Below are positions 28,168 through 41,983 of a DNA stretch of 48,001 bases, in pieces. The notes beneath the pieces are model-generated. The model had not been told where the DNA came from. It did no database searches and saw nothing but the letters and a program-made list of their open reading frames with translations. The translations under genes were made by a program, and so were the position numbers. Numbering within the stretch: the stretch's first letter is position 1; each line of letters opens with the position of its first letter. The stretch comes from Candidatus Dorea intestinavium (lineage in GTDB: Bacteria; Bacillota; Clostridia; Lachnospirales; Lachnospiraceae), in the NCBI GenBank assembly GCA_019113475.1, contig DXHJ01000175.1:1-48001 (forward strand), given 5' to 3'.

Positions 28168-29527
28168 TGACTAAATCTTCTCCTATAGCTTCACCTGTTA
28201 TCTGACCTAAGTGTTCATAAGCATCTAATAAATCAATGGTTAAGAAATCTTCTGGCATTGCCATTTCTAAGCTTTCTTTCACCTTTAATAAAGACTCTTT
28301 ACTCTTACTAAGCTCATTTTTTTGTCTGGTATTGGTAATATAAACTTGATCATTATATGCAAGATTTCCTTCATAAAACATATTTTTAATAGTCTCTTCT
28401 AATTCTTTGATTCCTTGGTTGTTCTTAGCGGAAATCTCAATAATCTTAATATCTTGATCTTTAAAATAATTATTCTTAATCACTTCTTCACTTAAGACCA
28501 TATTTAAATCGGACTTATTTAATAAGATAATGGTATTTTTACCTTCAATCATCTCCATAATATCCCGGTCATTATCATCTAACTCTCTAGAAGCATCAAT
28601 TACGTATAAAATTAAATCGGCACTATTCGCATAATCCTTAGCTTTTGATACACCGATTTCTTCAATTTTATCATCTGTTTGTCTAATTCCTGCGGTATCA
28701 ATGATATTTAAGAGCACCCCATTTAAGTTAATTTGTTCTTCTAGGGCGTCTCTTGTGGTTCCTTCAATATCAGTAACAATGGCTCTTTCTTCTTCAATCA
28801 TAACATTTAAAAGAGAGGATTTACCGGCGTTAGGTTTACCTAAGATAACGGTATTTACTCCTTCTTTTAAGATTTTACCATTGTCTGCGCTATTAATTAA
28901 TTCCGTAATTTCCTCTAACCACTGGTCTAATTCTCCCGCTAGTTTTTCTGGTAACTCATCCAGACTAATGTGTTCTGGATCATCAAGAGCCGACTCAATA
29001 AAAGCCGTATCATACATAATCTCTGCTCTTATTTTTTCTATTTTTTCTTTTAAACTCCCCTTTAACTGACTAACAGAACTCTTTAGGGCGTACTCATTTT
29101 GGGAACTAATTAAGTCGGAAACTGCCTCAGCTTGAGACAAATCCAGGCGTCCATTTAAGAAAGCCCTTTTGGTAAATTCTCCCGGTTCTGCCGGGGTTGC
29201 ACCGTTTTGTATCAATAAGTCTAAGACCTTTTTAACCACAAAGATACCCCCATGGCAGTTAATCTCTACCGTATCTTCGGTGGTAAAACTATTGGGTCCT
29301 TTCATAAGCATTACTAGTACCTCATCAATGGTATCTTCCCCATCAACAATGTAGCCGTAATGAATGGTATGACTTTTTTGCTCCCTTAATTTCTTACCTT
29401 TAATGCTTTTAAAAACCCGATCGGCTATTTCAATGGAACGCTCTCCTGACATTCTAACTATCCCAATACCAGAAGGGTTCATGGCTGTTGAAATGGCAGC
29501 GATGGTTCCTGATTCTTGTTGCATCAT
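28133..29527 (-). CDS. mnmE: tRNA modification GTPase MnmE/TrmE
   Basis: '[20 protein letters not shown]'-type N-terminus, '[25 protein letters not shown]', '[33 protein letters not shown]', '[13 protein letters not shown]', C-terminal 'IFRKFCMGK'. Confidence 0.97.
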   Translation of the reverse strand: MMQQESGTIAAISTAMNPSGIGIVRMSGERSIEIADRVFKSIKGKKLREQKSHTIHYGYIVDGEDTIDEVLVMLMKGPNSFTTEDTVEINCHGGIFVVKKVLDLLIQNGATPAEPGEFTKRAFLNGRLDLSQAEAVSDLISSQNEYALKSSVSQLKGSLKEKIEKIRAEIMYDTAFIESALDDPEHISLDELPEKLAGELDQWLEEITELINSADNGKILKEGVNTVILGKPNAGKSSLLNVMIEEERAIVTDIEGTTRDALEEQINLNGVLLNIIDTAGIRQTDDKIEEIGVSKAKDYANSADLILYVIDASRELDDNDRDIMEMIEGKNTIILLNKSDLNMVLSEEVIKNNYFKDQDIKIIEISAKNNQGIKELEETIKNMFYEGNLAYNDQVYITNTRQKNELSKSKESLLKVKESLEMAMPEDFLTIDLLDAYEHLGQITGEAIGEDLVNEIFRKFCMGK

Positions 29528-29593
29528 ATCATCACCTTTACCTTCATTTTAAATAAGGAAAAAGAGGGAGTATGAAGACTCCCCCTTCTTGTT

Positions 29594-30388
29594 TTATCTG
29601 TAAACGTAAGTTATAACAACTTTTCTATATGGTTCTGTTCCTTCACTATGCGTTGTAACCTTATTATCATCTTGTAAATAAGAGTGGATAATCCTTCTTT
29701 CATAGGGATTCATCGGTTCTAGTGAAACAGGTCTCTTGGTTCTTTTTACCTTATTAGCCAGATTTCTTGCTAGGTGCTCAAGAGTCTCTTTTCTTCTTCT
29801 GCGATAATCTTCTGTATCAAGCTTAATTCTTACGTAACCTTCTTGGGCTTTATTTGCTACCCGATTCGCCAGGTATTGAAGAGAATCTAGAGTTTGACCT
29901 CTTTTACCAATTAAAAGGCCCATATTCTTTCCTTCTAGATTAATACATAGGATGTTATCTTTATCCACACTAGCATGAACTTCTACATCATCCATATCCA
30001 TAGCTTTTAGAACATCTTCAATAAAGGAAACTGTTGTTTTAATGGTTTCAGCTAAAATTTCTACAGTTTCTTTTTTATCTGAAACTTCAACTTCTTTTGT
30101 AACTTCTATTTCTTCTTTTACAACTTCTTTTGTATCGCTAACTTTTTCAATGACTTCTTCTTTAACTTCTACGATCTTTTCACTAACAGGTTCAATGACT
30201 GGTTCTTCTTTCACAATAGGTTTTCTTCTTGCTTTAATTACTGCTTGTTTTATTCCTATTCCTAAAAATCCGGCACTTCCTTTTTCAATCACTTCGTAAT
30301 CTAGTTGATCGCTTGTAATACCAAGTTGGATCAATGCTTCTGTAATAGCATCATCAAGATTTCTTGCTGATACGGTAATATAATCCAT
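29594..30388 (-). CDS. jag: Jag/KhpB-type RNA-binding protein (Jag_N, KH, R3H domains)
   Basis: 'KGSAGFLGIGIKQAVIKAR' Jag N-terminus, acidic/Lys repeat linker, KH 'GLLIGKRGQTLDSLQYLANRVAN', R3H 'LEPMNPYERRIIHSYLQDDNKVTTHSEGTEPYRKVVI'. Confidence 0.94.
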   Translation of the reverse strand: MDYITVSARNLDDAITEALIQLGITSDQLDYEVIEKGSAGFLGIGIKQAVIKARRKPIVKEEPVIEPVSEKIVEVKEEVIEKVSDTKEVVKEEIEVTKEVEVSDKKETVEILAETIKTTVSFIEDVLKAMDMDDVEVHASVDKDNILCINLEGKNMGLLIGKRGQTLDSLQYLANRVANKAQEGYVRIKLDTEDYRRRRKETLEHLARNLANKVKRTKRPVSLEPMNPYERRIIHSYLQDDNKVTTHSEGTEPYRKVVITYVYR

Positions 30389-30399
30389 GGTCTTACCTC

Positions 30400-31497
30400 C
30401 TATTTATTTTCATTGAATCTTTTTACTAAATTCGCTTTGTCAGAAAGACTTCCTGGTTTAGAATCAGTGGCTGGTTTAGCATCAGCTTTTGTTTCTACCT
30501 TTGTTTCTTCACTAGGAGTAGTAACCTCTTTCTTAGAAGTAGTAGCTTTTGTGTTAACTTGTGCTTTATCTTTTAAACTTCTAGTATTGGTTTGAGCCAT
30601 GGTACTAACCTTATCTGCTCTCTCCCCACGTTTTTCTCTTTTCTTTTCTGCTTTTTCTTTGTTCTTTTCAATAATATCTTCCACTGAGATTTTACTAAAG
30701 TGCTTGTTTACAAGTAATTGTTGTACCAAACGAACAACAGCAGAAATTACCCAGTAAATACCAATCGCACTAGGAGAAGAAAATACAATAAATACCGACA
30801 TAAGTGGCATCATAATATTCATAGACTTCATCGTACTAGCCATTGGGTTACTATCATCACCATTTGGGCTCTTACTTGCTGCTTGCATTAAAATCGTACT
30901 AATGTACTGAGTAATACCAGAAATAGCTGGAAGAGCTAGTGCTGTAATAATAATGACAATCGCTGGAAATTCAAAACTACCGCTATTTTTTATCATTTCA
31001 AGTGGTGAAATGGTAATATTAGGGATGGTTAAAAACTTATTAACGGCATCTGGTGCCTCTTTAATTGCTGGTACGTATTGTTTGATATTTAAGATAACTG
31101 GATAAAGGGCAAATAGGAAAGGCATTTGGATTAGAAGTGGTAAACAACTGCTTAACATACCTGTGCCGTATTTGTCATATACTTGTTGAATCTCTTCTTG
31201 TTGCTTCATCATGGAAGCTTGATCTTTTTTGTTTTTGTACTTCTTTTGTACTGCCTGAATTTCTGGCTGCATGACAGCATTCATTTTTGCTGTTTTTTGT
31301 TGGCTAATGGTTAGTGGAAGCATGCAGGTATATACAAAAACTGTATATATAATCATGGATAATCCAACTAGGCCTGTGTCAGTTGTTAATGTCTTATCTA
31401 AAAAGTTATAGATAAAGTTCATCAACTTTCCCATTAACCAGGCAATTTGTCCAACAATTGGCCAATTCGCTGCTGATAATAATGTGGTAATCATCAA
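30400..31497 (-). CDS. yidC: Membrane protein insertase YidC/Oxa1 family
   Basis: 'GLSMIIYTVFVYTCMLPLTISQQKTAKMNAVMQPEIQAVQKKYKNK', 'CLPLLIQMPFLFALYPVI', multi-TM, conserved position between yidD and jag. Confidence 0.94.
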   Translation of the reverse strand: MMITTLLSAANWPIVGQIAWLMGKLMNFIYNFLDKTLTTDTGLVGLSMIIYTVFVYTCMLPLTISQQKTAKMNAVMQPEIQAVQKKYKNKKDQASMMKQQEEIQQVYDKYGTGMLSSCLPLLIQMPFLFALYPVILNIKQYVPAIKEAPDAVNKFLTIPNITISPLEMIKNSGSFEFPAIVIIITALALPAISGITQYISTILMQAASKSPNGDDSNPMASTMKSMNIMMPLMSVFIVFSSPSAIGIYWVISAVVRLVQQLLVNKHFSKISVEDIIEKNKEKAEKKREKRGERADKVSTMAQTNTRSLKDKAQVNTKATTSKKEVTTPSEETKVETKADAKPATDSKPGSLSDKANLVKRFNENK

Positions 31498-31730
31498 TTC
31501 TTTCCTCCGTCGTCTTTATTAGGGACAGGATCTACGCCGCCCTTAGAAAATGGATTACAACGAAGTACTCTCCATATTGCTAAGCCTGTGCCTTTAATAG
31601 CACCAAATCTTTCAATGGCTTCATAAGCATAAGTAGAGCAGGTTGGATAGTACTTACAGGTATTAATCCTTTTCATTCCTGATATATACTTTCTATAAAA
31701 ATTAATGATTCCCAGTAGAATCTTTTTCAA
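31494..31730 (-). CDS. yidD: Membrane protein insertion efficiency factor YidD
   Basis: 'INFYRKYISGMKRINTCKYYPTCSTYAYEAIERFGAIKGTGLAIWRVLRCNPFSKGGVDPVP'. Confidence 0.96.
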   Translation of the reverse strand: MKKILLGIINFYRKYISGMKRINTCKYYPTCSTYAYEAIERFGAIKGTGLAIWRVLRCNPFSKGGVDPVPNKDDGGKN

Positions 31731-31799
31731 TATATATCACTCCAAATCTTGTACTTATACTTGAGGTTTTTTAATTCCCTAGTATGCGAAGAAAAAAGC

Positions 31800-32156
31800 T
31801 TACGCTTTCTCCTTACTATATATACCATGAAGATGTCCCAAATGTTTAACGGAATCTCTAAGTTCAAAATAATTTTTTTCTGCGGCGAAACCTCTTGCTA
31901 TGATTACAATATCATAGCCATATTCAAAATCATCTTCTAATAGTCTATATCCTTCTTTAATTAATCGCTTTACGCGGTGCCTTACTACGCTGTTACCAAC
32001 TTTTTTACTTACGGATATACCAAGTCTATTGGTGTCTGTGTTATTTTTCATTTTATACATGACAAGGTTCTTGTTTGCATAACTTTTCCCTTTGTTGTAT
32101 ACTCTCCTGTAGTCCGAATTTTTTCGTAAAGACTCAGTAAATTTCATCTTTTTCAC
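31800..32156 (-). CDS. rnpA: Ribonuclease P protein component
   Basis: 'RRVYNKGKSYANKNLVMYKMKN..TNRLGISVSKKVGNSVVRHRVKRLIKEGYR' RnpA signature. Confidence 0.95.
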   Translation of the reverse strand: MKKMKFTESLRKNSDYRRVYNKGKSYANKNLVMYKMKNNTDTNRLGISVSKKVGNSVVRHRVKRLIKEGYRLLEDDFEYGYDIVIIARGFAAEKNYFELRDSVKHLGHLHGIYSKEKA

Positions 32157-32193
32157 CTATTTTTAGTAGAAGAAAAGGCCACAATGATGCGGC

Positions 32194-32328
32194 CTAAGCT
32201 GATAAAACCTTTCTTCCTTTAGCTCTTCTTGCAGCGAGAACTTTTCTGCCGCCTGCTGAACTCATTCTTGCACGGAAACCGTGTACCTTAGATCTTTGTC
32301 TTTTTTTAGGTTGGAATGTCATTTTCAT
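32194..32328 (-). CDS. rpmH: 50S ribosomal protein L34 (44 aa, below the supplied ORF-length cutoff)
   Basis: Minus-strand translation [44 protein letters not shown]. Confidence 0.97.
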   Translation of the reverse strand: MKMTFQPKKRQRSKVHGFRARMSSAGGRKVLAARRAKGRKVLSA

Positions 32329-32512
32329 ATTAAATCCACCTCCTTATATACTCAAGGGACTACTCCCTATCATTTCTATGGACATCAATCCGATTATATT
32401 AAAAAACCACGAATACGTCAAGTAAACAATTGCTTAAATTCATAATTTGATGTAAAATAAATTGGATAGTTTTTAAAATTATTAAATATGAAACTAAGAA
32501 TGGAGTTATTAC

Positions 32513-33883
32513 ATGGACCGGGTAATTGATAAATGGCCTCAAATTATTGAACATCTAAAAATTGAACATGAACTTAGCAACACTTCTTACGAAGCATGGA
32601 TCAAACCCCTTAAGGTGAACCGTGTTGTTGATGATACTATATATGTGACCGTAAGCGCAACTTCAAAAGATTACGTAGAAAAGAAATTTTTTCTGCCCTT
32701 AAAAGTTTGTATTGCGGATATCTTAGAAAAAGAGTATGAGCTGGTCTTTACCACGGAAGAAGTAAAGACGGATAATACCCCTATTTCCCATATATTAAAT
32801 GACGACGTGATTCAAAAAAACAAAACCAAATCTTTGGCAGAAAAAGCAGGACTTAATCCAAAGTATACTTTTGATACCTTTGTAGTGGGAAAAAACAATA
32901 ATTTTGCTTATTCTTCTTCCCTGGCCGTAGCCGAATCTCCAGGTAAAGCCTATAACCCGCTTTTCTTATATGGTGGTGTAGGTCTTGGTAAGACTCACCT
33001 TATGCACTCGGTAGGTCATATGGTCTTAGAAAATAATCCCGATGCCCAGGTGTTATACGTAACCAGTGAAGCCTTTACCAATGACGTGATTGAGTCCATT
33101 AGAACCAACACCATGAGTAAGCTAAGAGATAAATATCGTTACATCGATGTGCTCTTAATTGACGATATTCAATTTATAATAGGAAAGACTTCCACCCAGG
33201 AAGAATTTTTCCATACTTTTTGCGCCCTTCACGATGCGGGAAAACAAGTCATTGTTTCTTCCGATAAGCCACCTAAAGAAATTGAAACTTTAGAGTCTAG
33301 GCTTAAAAGCAGGTTTGAATGGGGGCTTATTGCTGATATTGGCACCCCTGATTATGAAACCAGGATTGCCATCTTACAAAAACGAATTGAACTAGAACAT
33401 CTAGAGCATTATAAGATTTCGGCCGAGGTTTTAGCTTATATTGCTACTAATATTAAAAATAACATTCGAGAACTTGAAGGTTCTCTCAATAAATTAATTG
33501 CTCTTTATAAACTAGATAATAAAAGGACGGAGATTGATATTTCACTAGCAGCAGAAGCTATTAAAGACTTTATCTCCCCTGATGACAGACGCCAAGTGAC
33601 ACCAGAGCTTATTTTAGACATTGTTTCCGAACACTTTAATGTTAGCATTGAGGACTTAAAGAGTAAGAAAAGAAATGCCGAAATAGCCAATGCAAGGCAA
33701 ATTGCCATGTATTTAATACGAACACTTACGGATTCTACTTTAGAGACCATAGGGTTTCTTTTGGGTGGAAAAGATCACACCACCATTAAGTATGGCTCCG
33801 AGAAAATACAAAATGATATGAAAAACGATGAATTACTAGCTAATAACATCGATATACTACTAAAAAAGATAAATCCCACATAA
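32513..33883 (+). CDS. dnaA: Chromosomal replication initiator protein DnaA
   Basis: 'NPLFLYGGVGLGKTHLMHSVGH', 'LLIDDIQFIIGKTSTQEEFFHTF', 'SSDKPPKEIETLESRLKSRFEWGLIADI', C-terminal 'GGKDHTTIKYGSEKI'. Confidence 0.98.
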   Translation: MDRVIDKWPQIIEHLKIEHELSNTSYEAWIKPLKVNRVVDDTIYVTVSATSKDYVEKKFFLPLKVCIADILEKEYELVFTTEEVKTDNTPISHILNDDVIQKNKTKSLAEKAGLNPKYTFDTFVVGKNNNFAYSSSLAVAESPGKAYNPLFLYGGVGLGKTHLMHSVGHMVLENNPDAQVLYVTSEAFTNDVIESIRTNTMSKLRDKYRYIDVLLIDDIQFIIGKTSTQEEFFHTFCALHDAGKQVIVSSDKPPKEIETLESRLKSRFEWGLIADIGTPDYETRIAILQKRIELEHLEHYKISAEVLAYIATNIKNNIRELEGSLNKLIALYKLDNKRTEIDISLAAEAIKDFISPDDRRQVTPELILDIVSEHFNVSIEDLKSKKRNAEIANARQIAMYLIRTLTDSTLETIGFLLGGKDHTTIKYGSEKIQNDMKNDELLANNIDILLKKINPT

Positions 33884-34152
33884 TGTGGATAACTTTGTGG
33901 AAAAATGTGGATAAGTCTGTGGATACGCTGTGAATTGTCTGTGGATGAAAAAGTTTTCCCCAAAAGGTGAAATTAGTTATTCTTTTTCATCCACAGTAAA
34001 ATTTGGCCTAATCCACATAGTTATTAACGGCGAAAGAAGTGATAGCCACGGGCTTTATAAGACTTATCCCAGTATTCACATCTATTACTACCACTAAGAC
34101 TAACTTTTTATATATTTATATATTTAAAAGCACCAGAAAGGAGTTTTAAACA
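33884..34152. other. oriC: Putative chromosomal replication origin (oriC), dnaA-dnaN intergenic, with DnaA-box cluster
   Basis: TTATCCACA-type boxes (given as plus-strand matches): tgtggataa 33884-33892, tgtggaaaa 33896-33904, tgtggataa 33906-33914, tgtggatac 33918-33926, tgtggatga 33940-33948, tcatccaca 33987-33995, taatccaca 34009-34017; gene orientation diverges around dnaA. Confidence 0.88.
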
Positions 34153-35262
34153 ATGAAAATTTTATGCACAAAATCAGATTTACAAAAAGGCGTTAGTATC
34201 GTTGCCAAAGCTGTTCCTTCAAAAACGACCATGCCTATCTTAGAATGTATCCTTATCGACGCAAGTTCAGACCGCATCAAACTAACCGCTAATGATATGG
34301 AACTAGGGATTCAAACCGAGGTAGCTGGTAGTATTCAGGAAAATGGAATGATCGCTATTAATGCTAAACTCTTTTCTGAGATTGTCAGAAAGCTGCCGGA
34401 TAGTGATGTGGTTATTGAAACCAACGATAAATACCAAACTTTTATTACTTGTGATAAAGCGAAGTTTGATATTGTCGGTAAATCAGCAACCGAATTTTCT
34501 TTTTTACCAACTATTGAACAAGAATCTAGTATTGAAGTATCACAGTTTGCCTTAAAAGAAGTGATAAGACAAACCATCTTTTCTATTTCTGAGAGTGAAT
34601 CGCAAAAACTAATGAGTGGTGAACTCTTTGAAATTGCTGATAATGTTTTAAGAGTGGTTTCCCTAGATGGTCACCGTATCTCGATTCGAAAAATAGAACT
34701 AAAAGATGAAAGCGAAGATGTAAAATTAATCGTTCCTGGTAAGACCTTAAGTGAAGTAAGTAAGATTTTATCTGGGGACTTAGAAAATATGGTAAAGATT
34801 TCTTATACCAAAAATCACATTGTCTTTGAGTTTGATAGTACGGTCGTAGTTTCAAGACTGATGGAGGGAGAGTACTTTAAGATTGATCAAATGCTCTCTA
34901 ATGACTATGAAACAAAAGTAAGAGTTAATAAAAAAGAATTACTAAATGCCATTGATCGGGCCACTTTGTTTGTCAAAGAGGGCGATAAGAAACCCATTAT
35001 TATTAATATCACCAATGAATCCATGGATTTACAAATCAAATCTCAAATGGGTTCCATGGATGAAAGTATTGCCATTGAAAAAGAGGGAAAAGACTTACTC
35101 ATTGGTTTTAACCCTAGATTTTTAATTGACGCCCTAAGGGTAATCGATGATGAGCTGGTTACTTTGTATTTGATGAATGCGAAAGCTCCTTGCTTTATCA
35201 AAGATGAAAATGAAAGTTATATTTATTTAATTTTACCCGTTAATTTTAATGCAGTAGCTTAG
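34153..35262 (+). CDS. dnaN: DNA polymerase III subunit beta (sliding clamp)
   Basis: 'VSIVAKAVPSKTTMPILECILIDAS', 'LTANDMELGIQTEV', 'SLDGHRISIRK', C-terminal 'YLMNAKAPCFIKDENESYIYLILPVN'. Confidence 0.97.
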   Translation: MKILCTKSDLQKGVSIVAKAVPSKTTMPILECILIDASSDRIKLTANDMELGIQTEVAGSIQENGMIAINAKLFSEIVRKLPDSDVVIETNDKYQTFITCDKAKFDIVGKSATEFSFLPTIEQESSIEVSQFALKEVIRQTIFSISESESQKLMSGELFEIADNVLRVVSLDGHRISIRKIELKDESEDVKLIVPGKTLSEVSKILSGDLENMVKISYTKNHIVFEFDSTVVVSRLMEGEYFKIDQMLSNDYETKVRVNKKELLNAIDRATLFVKEGDKKPIIINITNESMDLQIKSQMGSMDESIAIEKEGKDLLIGFNPRFLIDALRVIDDELVTLYLMNAKAPCFIKDENESYIYLILPVNFNAVA

Positions 35263-35273
35263 AAAGGATCATC

Positions 35274-35472
35274 ATGGAAACAATTCAGGTAAGAGACGAG
35301 TTTATTAAACTAGGTCAAGCGCTAAAAGCCGCTGGTCTAGTAGAAAATGGTGCCCAGGCAAAAGAAGTTATTATCGAAGGCCTAGTAAAAGTCAATGGCG
35401 AAGTAGAAACTAGAAGAGGTAAAAAATTATATCCAGGTGATGTGGCCTCTTTTAACGGAGAAGAAGTAAGAA

Positions 35473-35483
<11 letters not shown>
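35274..35483 (+). CDS. yaaA: S4-domain RNA-binding protein (YaaA/RlbA-type)
   Basis: 69 aa, 'EFIKLGQALKAAGLVENGAQAKEVIIEGLVKVNGEVETRRGKKLYPGD', in the conserved position between dnaN and recF. Confidence 0.92.
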
Positions 35484-38500
<3,017 letters not shown>

Positions 38501-38515
38501 GAGGAATAAATAACA

Positions 38516-41032
38516 ATGGAAGACAATATATTTGATAAGGTCCATGACGTAGACCTGAAGAAAACAATGGAAACCTCCTACATCGATTATGCCATGAGTG
38601 TTATTGCTTCTCGTGCCCTGCCTGATGTAAGAGACGGACTAAAACCCGTTCAAAGAAGAATTTTATATTCCATGATTGAACTAAATAACGGTCCCGATAA
38701 ACCCCATAGAAAATGTGCCCGTATCGTCGGCGATACCATGGGTAAATATCACCCTCATGGTGACAGCTCTATTTACGGGGCTCTTGTAAATATGGCTCAG
38801 GAATGGTCCACTCGTTACCCTTTAGTTGACGGCCACGGAAACTTTGGTTCCGTTGATGGTGACGGCGCGGCGGCTATGCGTTATACCGAAGCAAGACTTA
38901 GTAAAATCTCTATGGAGCTTACGGCCGACATTAATAAAAATACCGTGGACTTTATTCCAAACTTTGATGAAACCGAAAGAGAGCCTTCAGTATTACCAGC
39001 CAGATTTCCCAATCTACTAGTAAATGGTACCTCTGGTATTGCCGTTGGTATGGCGACAAATATTCCGCCTCATAACTTACGAGAAATTATTGACGCGGTG
39101 GTAAAAATCATTGATGATCAAGTAGATGAGGCCGGGGAAACCAGCCTTGAAGAAATTCTAAAAATCGTGAAAGGTCCAGATTTTCCTACCGGCGGTGAAA
39201 TTCTTGGTACCAAAGGTTATGAAGAAGCTTATCGCACGGGACGTGGTAAAGTAAGAGTTCGGGGTATCACCAATATTGAAACCATGAGTAATGGCAAAAG
39301 CCGAATTATTATTACGGAACTGCCTTACATGGTTAATAAAGCAAGACTTATTGAAAAAATAGCCGAGCTTGTTCGTGATAAAAAAATTGTCGGTATTACG
39401 GATTTAAGTGATCAATCCAATAGAGAAGGTATGCGAGTCGTAGTAGAACTGCGCCGTGATGCCAATGCCAATGTGATTTTAAATCAATTATATAAACATA
39501 CTCAATTACAAGATACTTTTGGGGTGATTATGCTGGCGCTAGTTAATAACGAGCCAAGGGTCATGACCATTCTAGAAATGTTAAATCACTACCTTCTTCA
39601 CCAAGAAGAAGTAGTGACAAGAAGAACCAAATATGAGTTAAATAAAGCAGAAGAAAGAGCCCACATCTTAGAAGGACTCTTAATTGCCTTAGATCACATT
39701 GATGAAGTCATTAAAATCATTCGTGCTTCCAAAAATGTCCAAGAAGCAAAACTGCAGTTAATGGAGCGTTTTGACTTATCCGATGCTCAGTCCCAAGCTA
39801 TCGTAGATATGCGTCTGCGAGCTTTAACCGGTTTAGAGCGGGAAAAACTGGAAAATGAATACAAAGAATTAATGGCCAAAATTGATTACTTAAAATCCAT
39901 CTTAGCTGATCGTAAACTGTTACTAGGTGTCATCAAAGAAGAAATCTTAGTGATCCGTGATAAATACGGAGATGATAGAAGAACCATTGTAGGTTACGAT
40001 AGCCTGGATCTAGAAACCGAAGACTTAATTCCCAGAACCGATGTAGTCATTACTATGACTAAACTAGGTTACATTAAGCGCATGAATAACGAAGCCTTTA
40101 AGTCACAACACCGTGGTGGTAAAGGCATTAAGGGCATGCAAACCATTGATTCGGACTACGTGGAAGATCTCTTTATGACCAGCACTCATGACTATATTAT
40201 GTTCTTTACTAACACTGGTAGAGTGTACCGCTTAAAAGGTTATGAGATTCCAGAAGCAAGTAGAACGGCTAGAGGAACGGCTATTATTAACCTGTTACAA
40301 CTACAACCAGAAGAAAAAATTAGTGCCATTATTCCAATTTCCGAGTACAAAGAAGGGGAATACCTCTTTATGGCAACGAAAAAGGGTATTGTGAAAAAGA
40401 CCAGTATCTTAAATTATGCTAATGTAAGAAAAACGGGACTGGCAGCTATTTCTCTGCGTGATGATGATGAATTAATTGAAGTGAAGTTTACCGATAATGA
40501 CCGGGATGTCTTCCTGGTAACCAAATACGGACAATGTATCCGCTTTAACGAAGAAGATGTTCGCCCAACGGGTAGAACTTCCATGGGCGTTCGGGGTATG
40601 AACATTACCCATGATGATGAAGTGATTGGTATGCAACTAGATTCACAGGGTAGTCACTTACTGATCGTTTCCGAAAAAGGTATGGGTAAACGAACCGACA
40701 TTGCGGAATTTACTCGTCAACGCCGTGGTGGTAAAGGCGTTCGCTGCTATAAGATTACGGAAAAAACCGGAGAAGTAGTGGGGGTTAAATCGGTAGATGA
40801 AGATAGTGAAGTGATGATTATTAATACCGATGGTATTATTATTCGCATGCGTTGTAAGGATATCTCTATTATTGGCCGCGTAACTTCTGGAGTTAAACTC
40901 ATTAACCTAAAAGAAGGAGAAAAGGTAGCAAGTATTGCTAAGGTTCGCCTTAAGGAAGATGATGATGACATTGAAGAAGTAAAGCCAGAAGAAATGGTAG
41001 TAGAAGCAGAAGAAATAGATACACAAGAGTAA
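38516..41032 (+). CDS. gyrA: DNA gyrase subunit A
   Basis: '[33 protein letters not shown]', '[51 protein letters not shown]', C-terminal beta-pinwheel repeats. Confidence 0.98.
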   Translation: MEDNIFDKVHDVDLKKTMETSYIDYAMSVIASRALPDVRDGLKPVQRRILYSMIELNNGPDKPHRKCARIVGDTMGKYHPHGDSSIYGALVNMAQEWSTRYPLVDGHGNFGSVDGDGAAAMRYTEARLSKISMELTADINKNTVDFIPNFDETEREPSVLPARFPNLLVNGTSGIAVGMATNIPPHNLREIIDAVVKIIDDQVDEAGETSLEEILKIVKGPDFPTGGEILGTKGYEEAYRTGRGKVRVRGITNIETMSNGKSRIIITELPYMVNKARLIEKIAELVRDKKIVGITDLSDQSNREGMRVVVELRRDANANVILNQLYKHTQLQDTFGVIMLALVNNEPRVMTILEMLNHYLLHQEEVVTRRTKYELNKAEERAHILEGLLIALDHIDEVIKIIRASKNVQEAKLQLMERFDLSDAQSQAIVDMRLRALTGLEREKLENEYKELMAKIDYLKSILADRKLLLGVIKEEILVIRDKYGDDRRTIVGYDSLDLETEDLIPRTDVVITMTKLGYIKRMNNEAFKSQHRGGKGIKGMQTIDSDYVEDLFMTSTHDYIMFFTNTGRVYRLKGYEIPEASRTARGTAIINLLQLQPEEKISAIIPISEYKEGEYLFMATKKGIVKKTSILNYANVRKTGLAAISLRDDDELIEVKFTDNDRDVFLVTKYGQCIRFNEEDVRPTGRTSMGVRGMNITHDDEVIGMQLDSQGSHLLIVSEKGMGKRTDIAEFTRQRRGGKGVRCYKITEKTGEVVGVKSVDEDSEVMIINTDGIIIRMRCKDISIIGRVTSGVKLINLKEGEKVASIAKVRLKEDDDDIEEVKPEEMVVEAEEIDTQE

Positions 41033-41040
41033 AAAGAAGA

Positions 41041-41075
41041 GGTCAAAGCTAGAGTTTTAGTTTTGACCTTTCTTC
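41041..41075 (+). terminator. Probable terminator downstream of gyrA
   Basis: ggtcaaagct...agttttgacc stem (one G-U pair) followed by tttctt. Confidence 0.6.
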
Positions 41076-41250
41076 ATACCTAGAATAGTAAAGCAATAAA
41101 TAAATAGTAAATCACAAAATTATTATTGATTTGTTAGGCTAGAAATTGTATAATTTTTAGCAGGGTCTAAAAAAAAATAAAAATTTCTAAAATTTGTCTT
41201 AAAATATCGTATAATAAAAAAGGACAAATAACAGGAGAGGTTTAAAAAAT

Positions 41251-41964
41251 ATGAATGAGAATCAGGTACAAAGTTTTAATCAAGATGATGACGAAATTGA
41301 AATTGATTTAGTAGAGATAGCAAGGCTCCTACTGAGAAAGTGGTGGCTAATTATTGCCGGATTACTAATTGGAGCAATCGCTGCTATGGGCATTGCTAAA
41401 ATCTTTGTTACACCTATGTATGAATCATCTTCCATGATTTATGTTTTATCTAAAACAACCAGTGTAACTTCTGCTATTGATTTACAACTAAGTAAACAGC
41501 TAACGGTTGACTTTGAAACCCTAGCAAAAAGTAGACCAGTTATTGAAACCGTTATTGATGATTTAAACTTAGACTATACTTATAAAGAAATGTTAGAAAT
41601 GGTTACCGTAGAAAATCCAAGTTCTACCAGTATTTTAAGAATGACTGTTCAAGACCCAGATCCAGAAAGAGCCAAAGAAATAGCTGATGCAATGGCAGAT
41701 GCTACAGCAGATAGGGTATCTGAGGTTATGTTAACGGATAAACCAAGTAATGTCGAAAGTGCCGTAGTAGCGAAACATCCAGTTAGTCCTAATATTAAAA
41801 AATACGGCTTGATCGGTGGCCTTGGTGTAGCTATTTTAATTATAGCAATCTTAGTACTTCTTCATTTATTAGATGACACCATTAAAAATGAAGATGATGT
41901 AAAGAAATATTTAAATGCTGTTACTTTAGCAGCACTACCAAAAGAAAAACGAAAAATCAATTAA
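41251..41964 (+). CDS. Wzz/CapA-type polysaccharide chain-length determinant (BY-kinase activator-like)
   Basis: 'IEIDLVEIARLLLRKWWLIIAGLLIGAIAAMGIAKIFVTPMYESSSMIYVLSK', second TM 'GLIGGLGVAILIIAILVLLHLLDDTIKNEDDVKKYL'. Confidence 0.88.
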   Translation: MNENQVQSFNQDDDEIEIDLVEIARLLLRKWWLIIAGLLIGAIAAMGIAKIFVTPMYESSSMIYVLSKTTSVTSAIDLQLSKQLTVDFETLAKSRPVIETVIDDLNLDYTYKEMLEMVTVENPSSTSILRMTVQDPDPERAKEIADAMADATADRVSEVMLTDKPSNVESAVVAKHPVSPNIKKYGLIGGLGVAILIIAILVLLHLLDDTIKNEDDVKKYLNAVTLAALPKEKRKIN

Positions 41965-41983
41965 TCGATAAAGGATAATCGCT

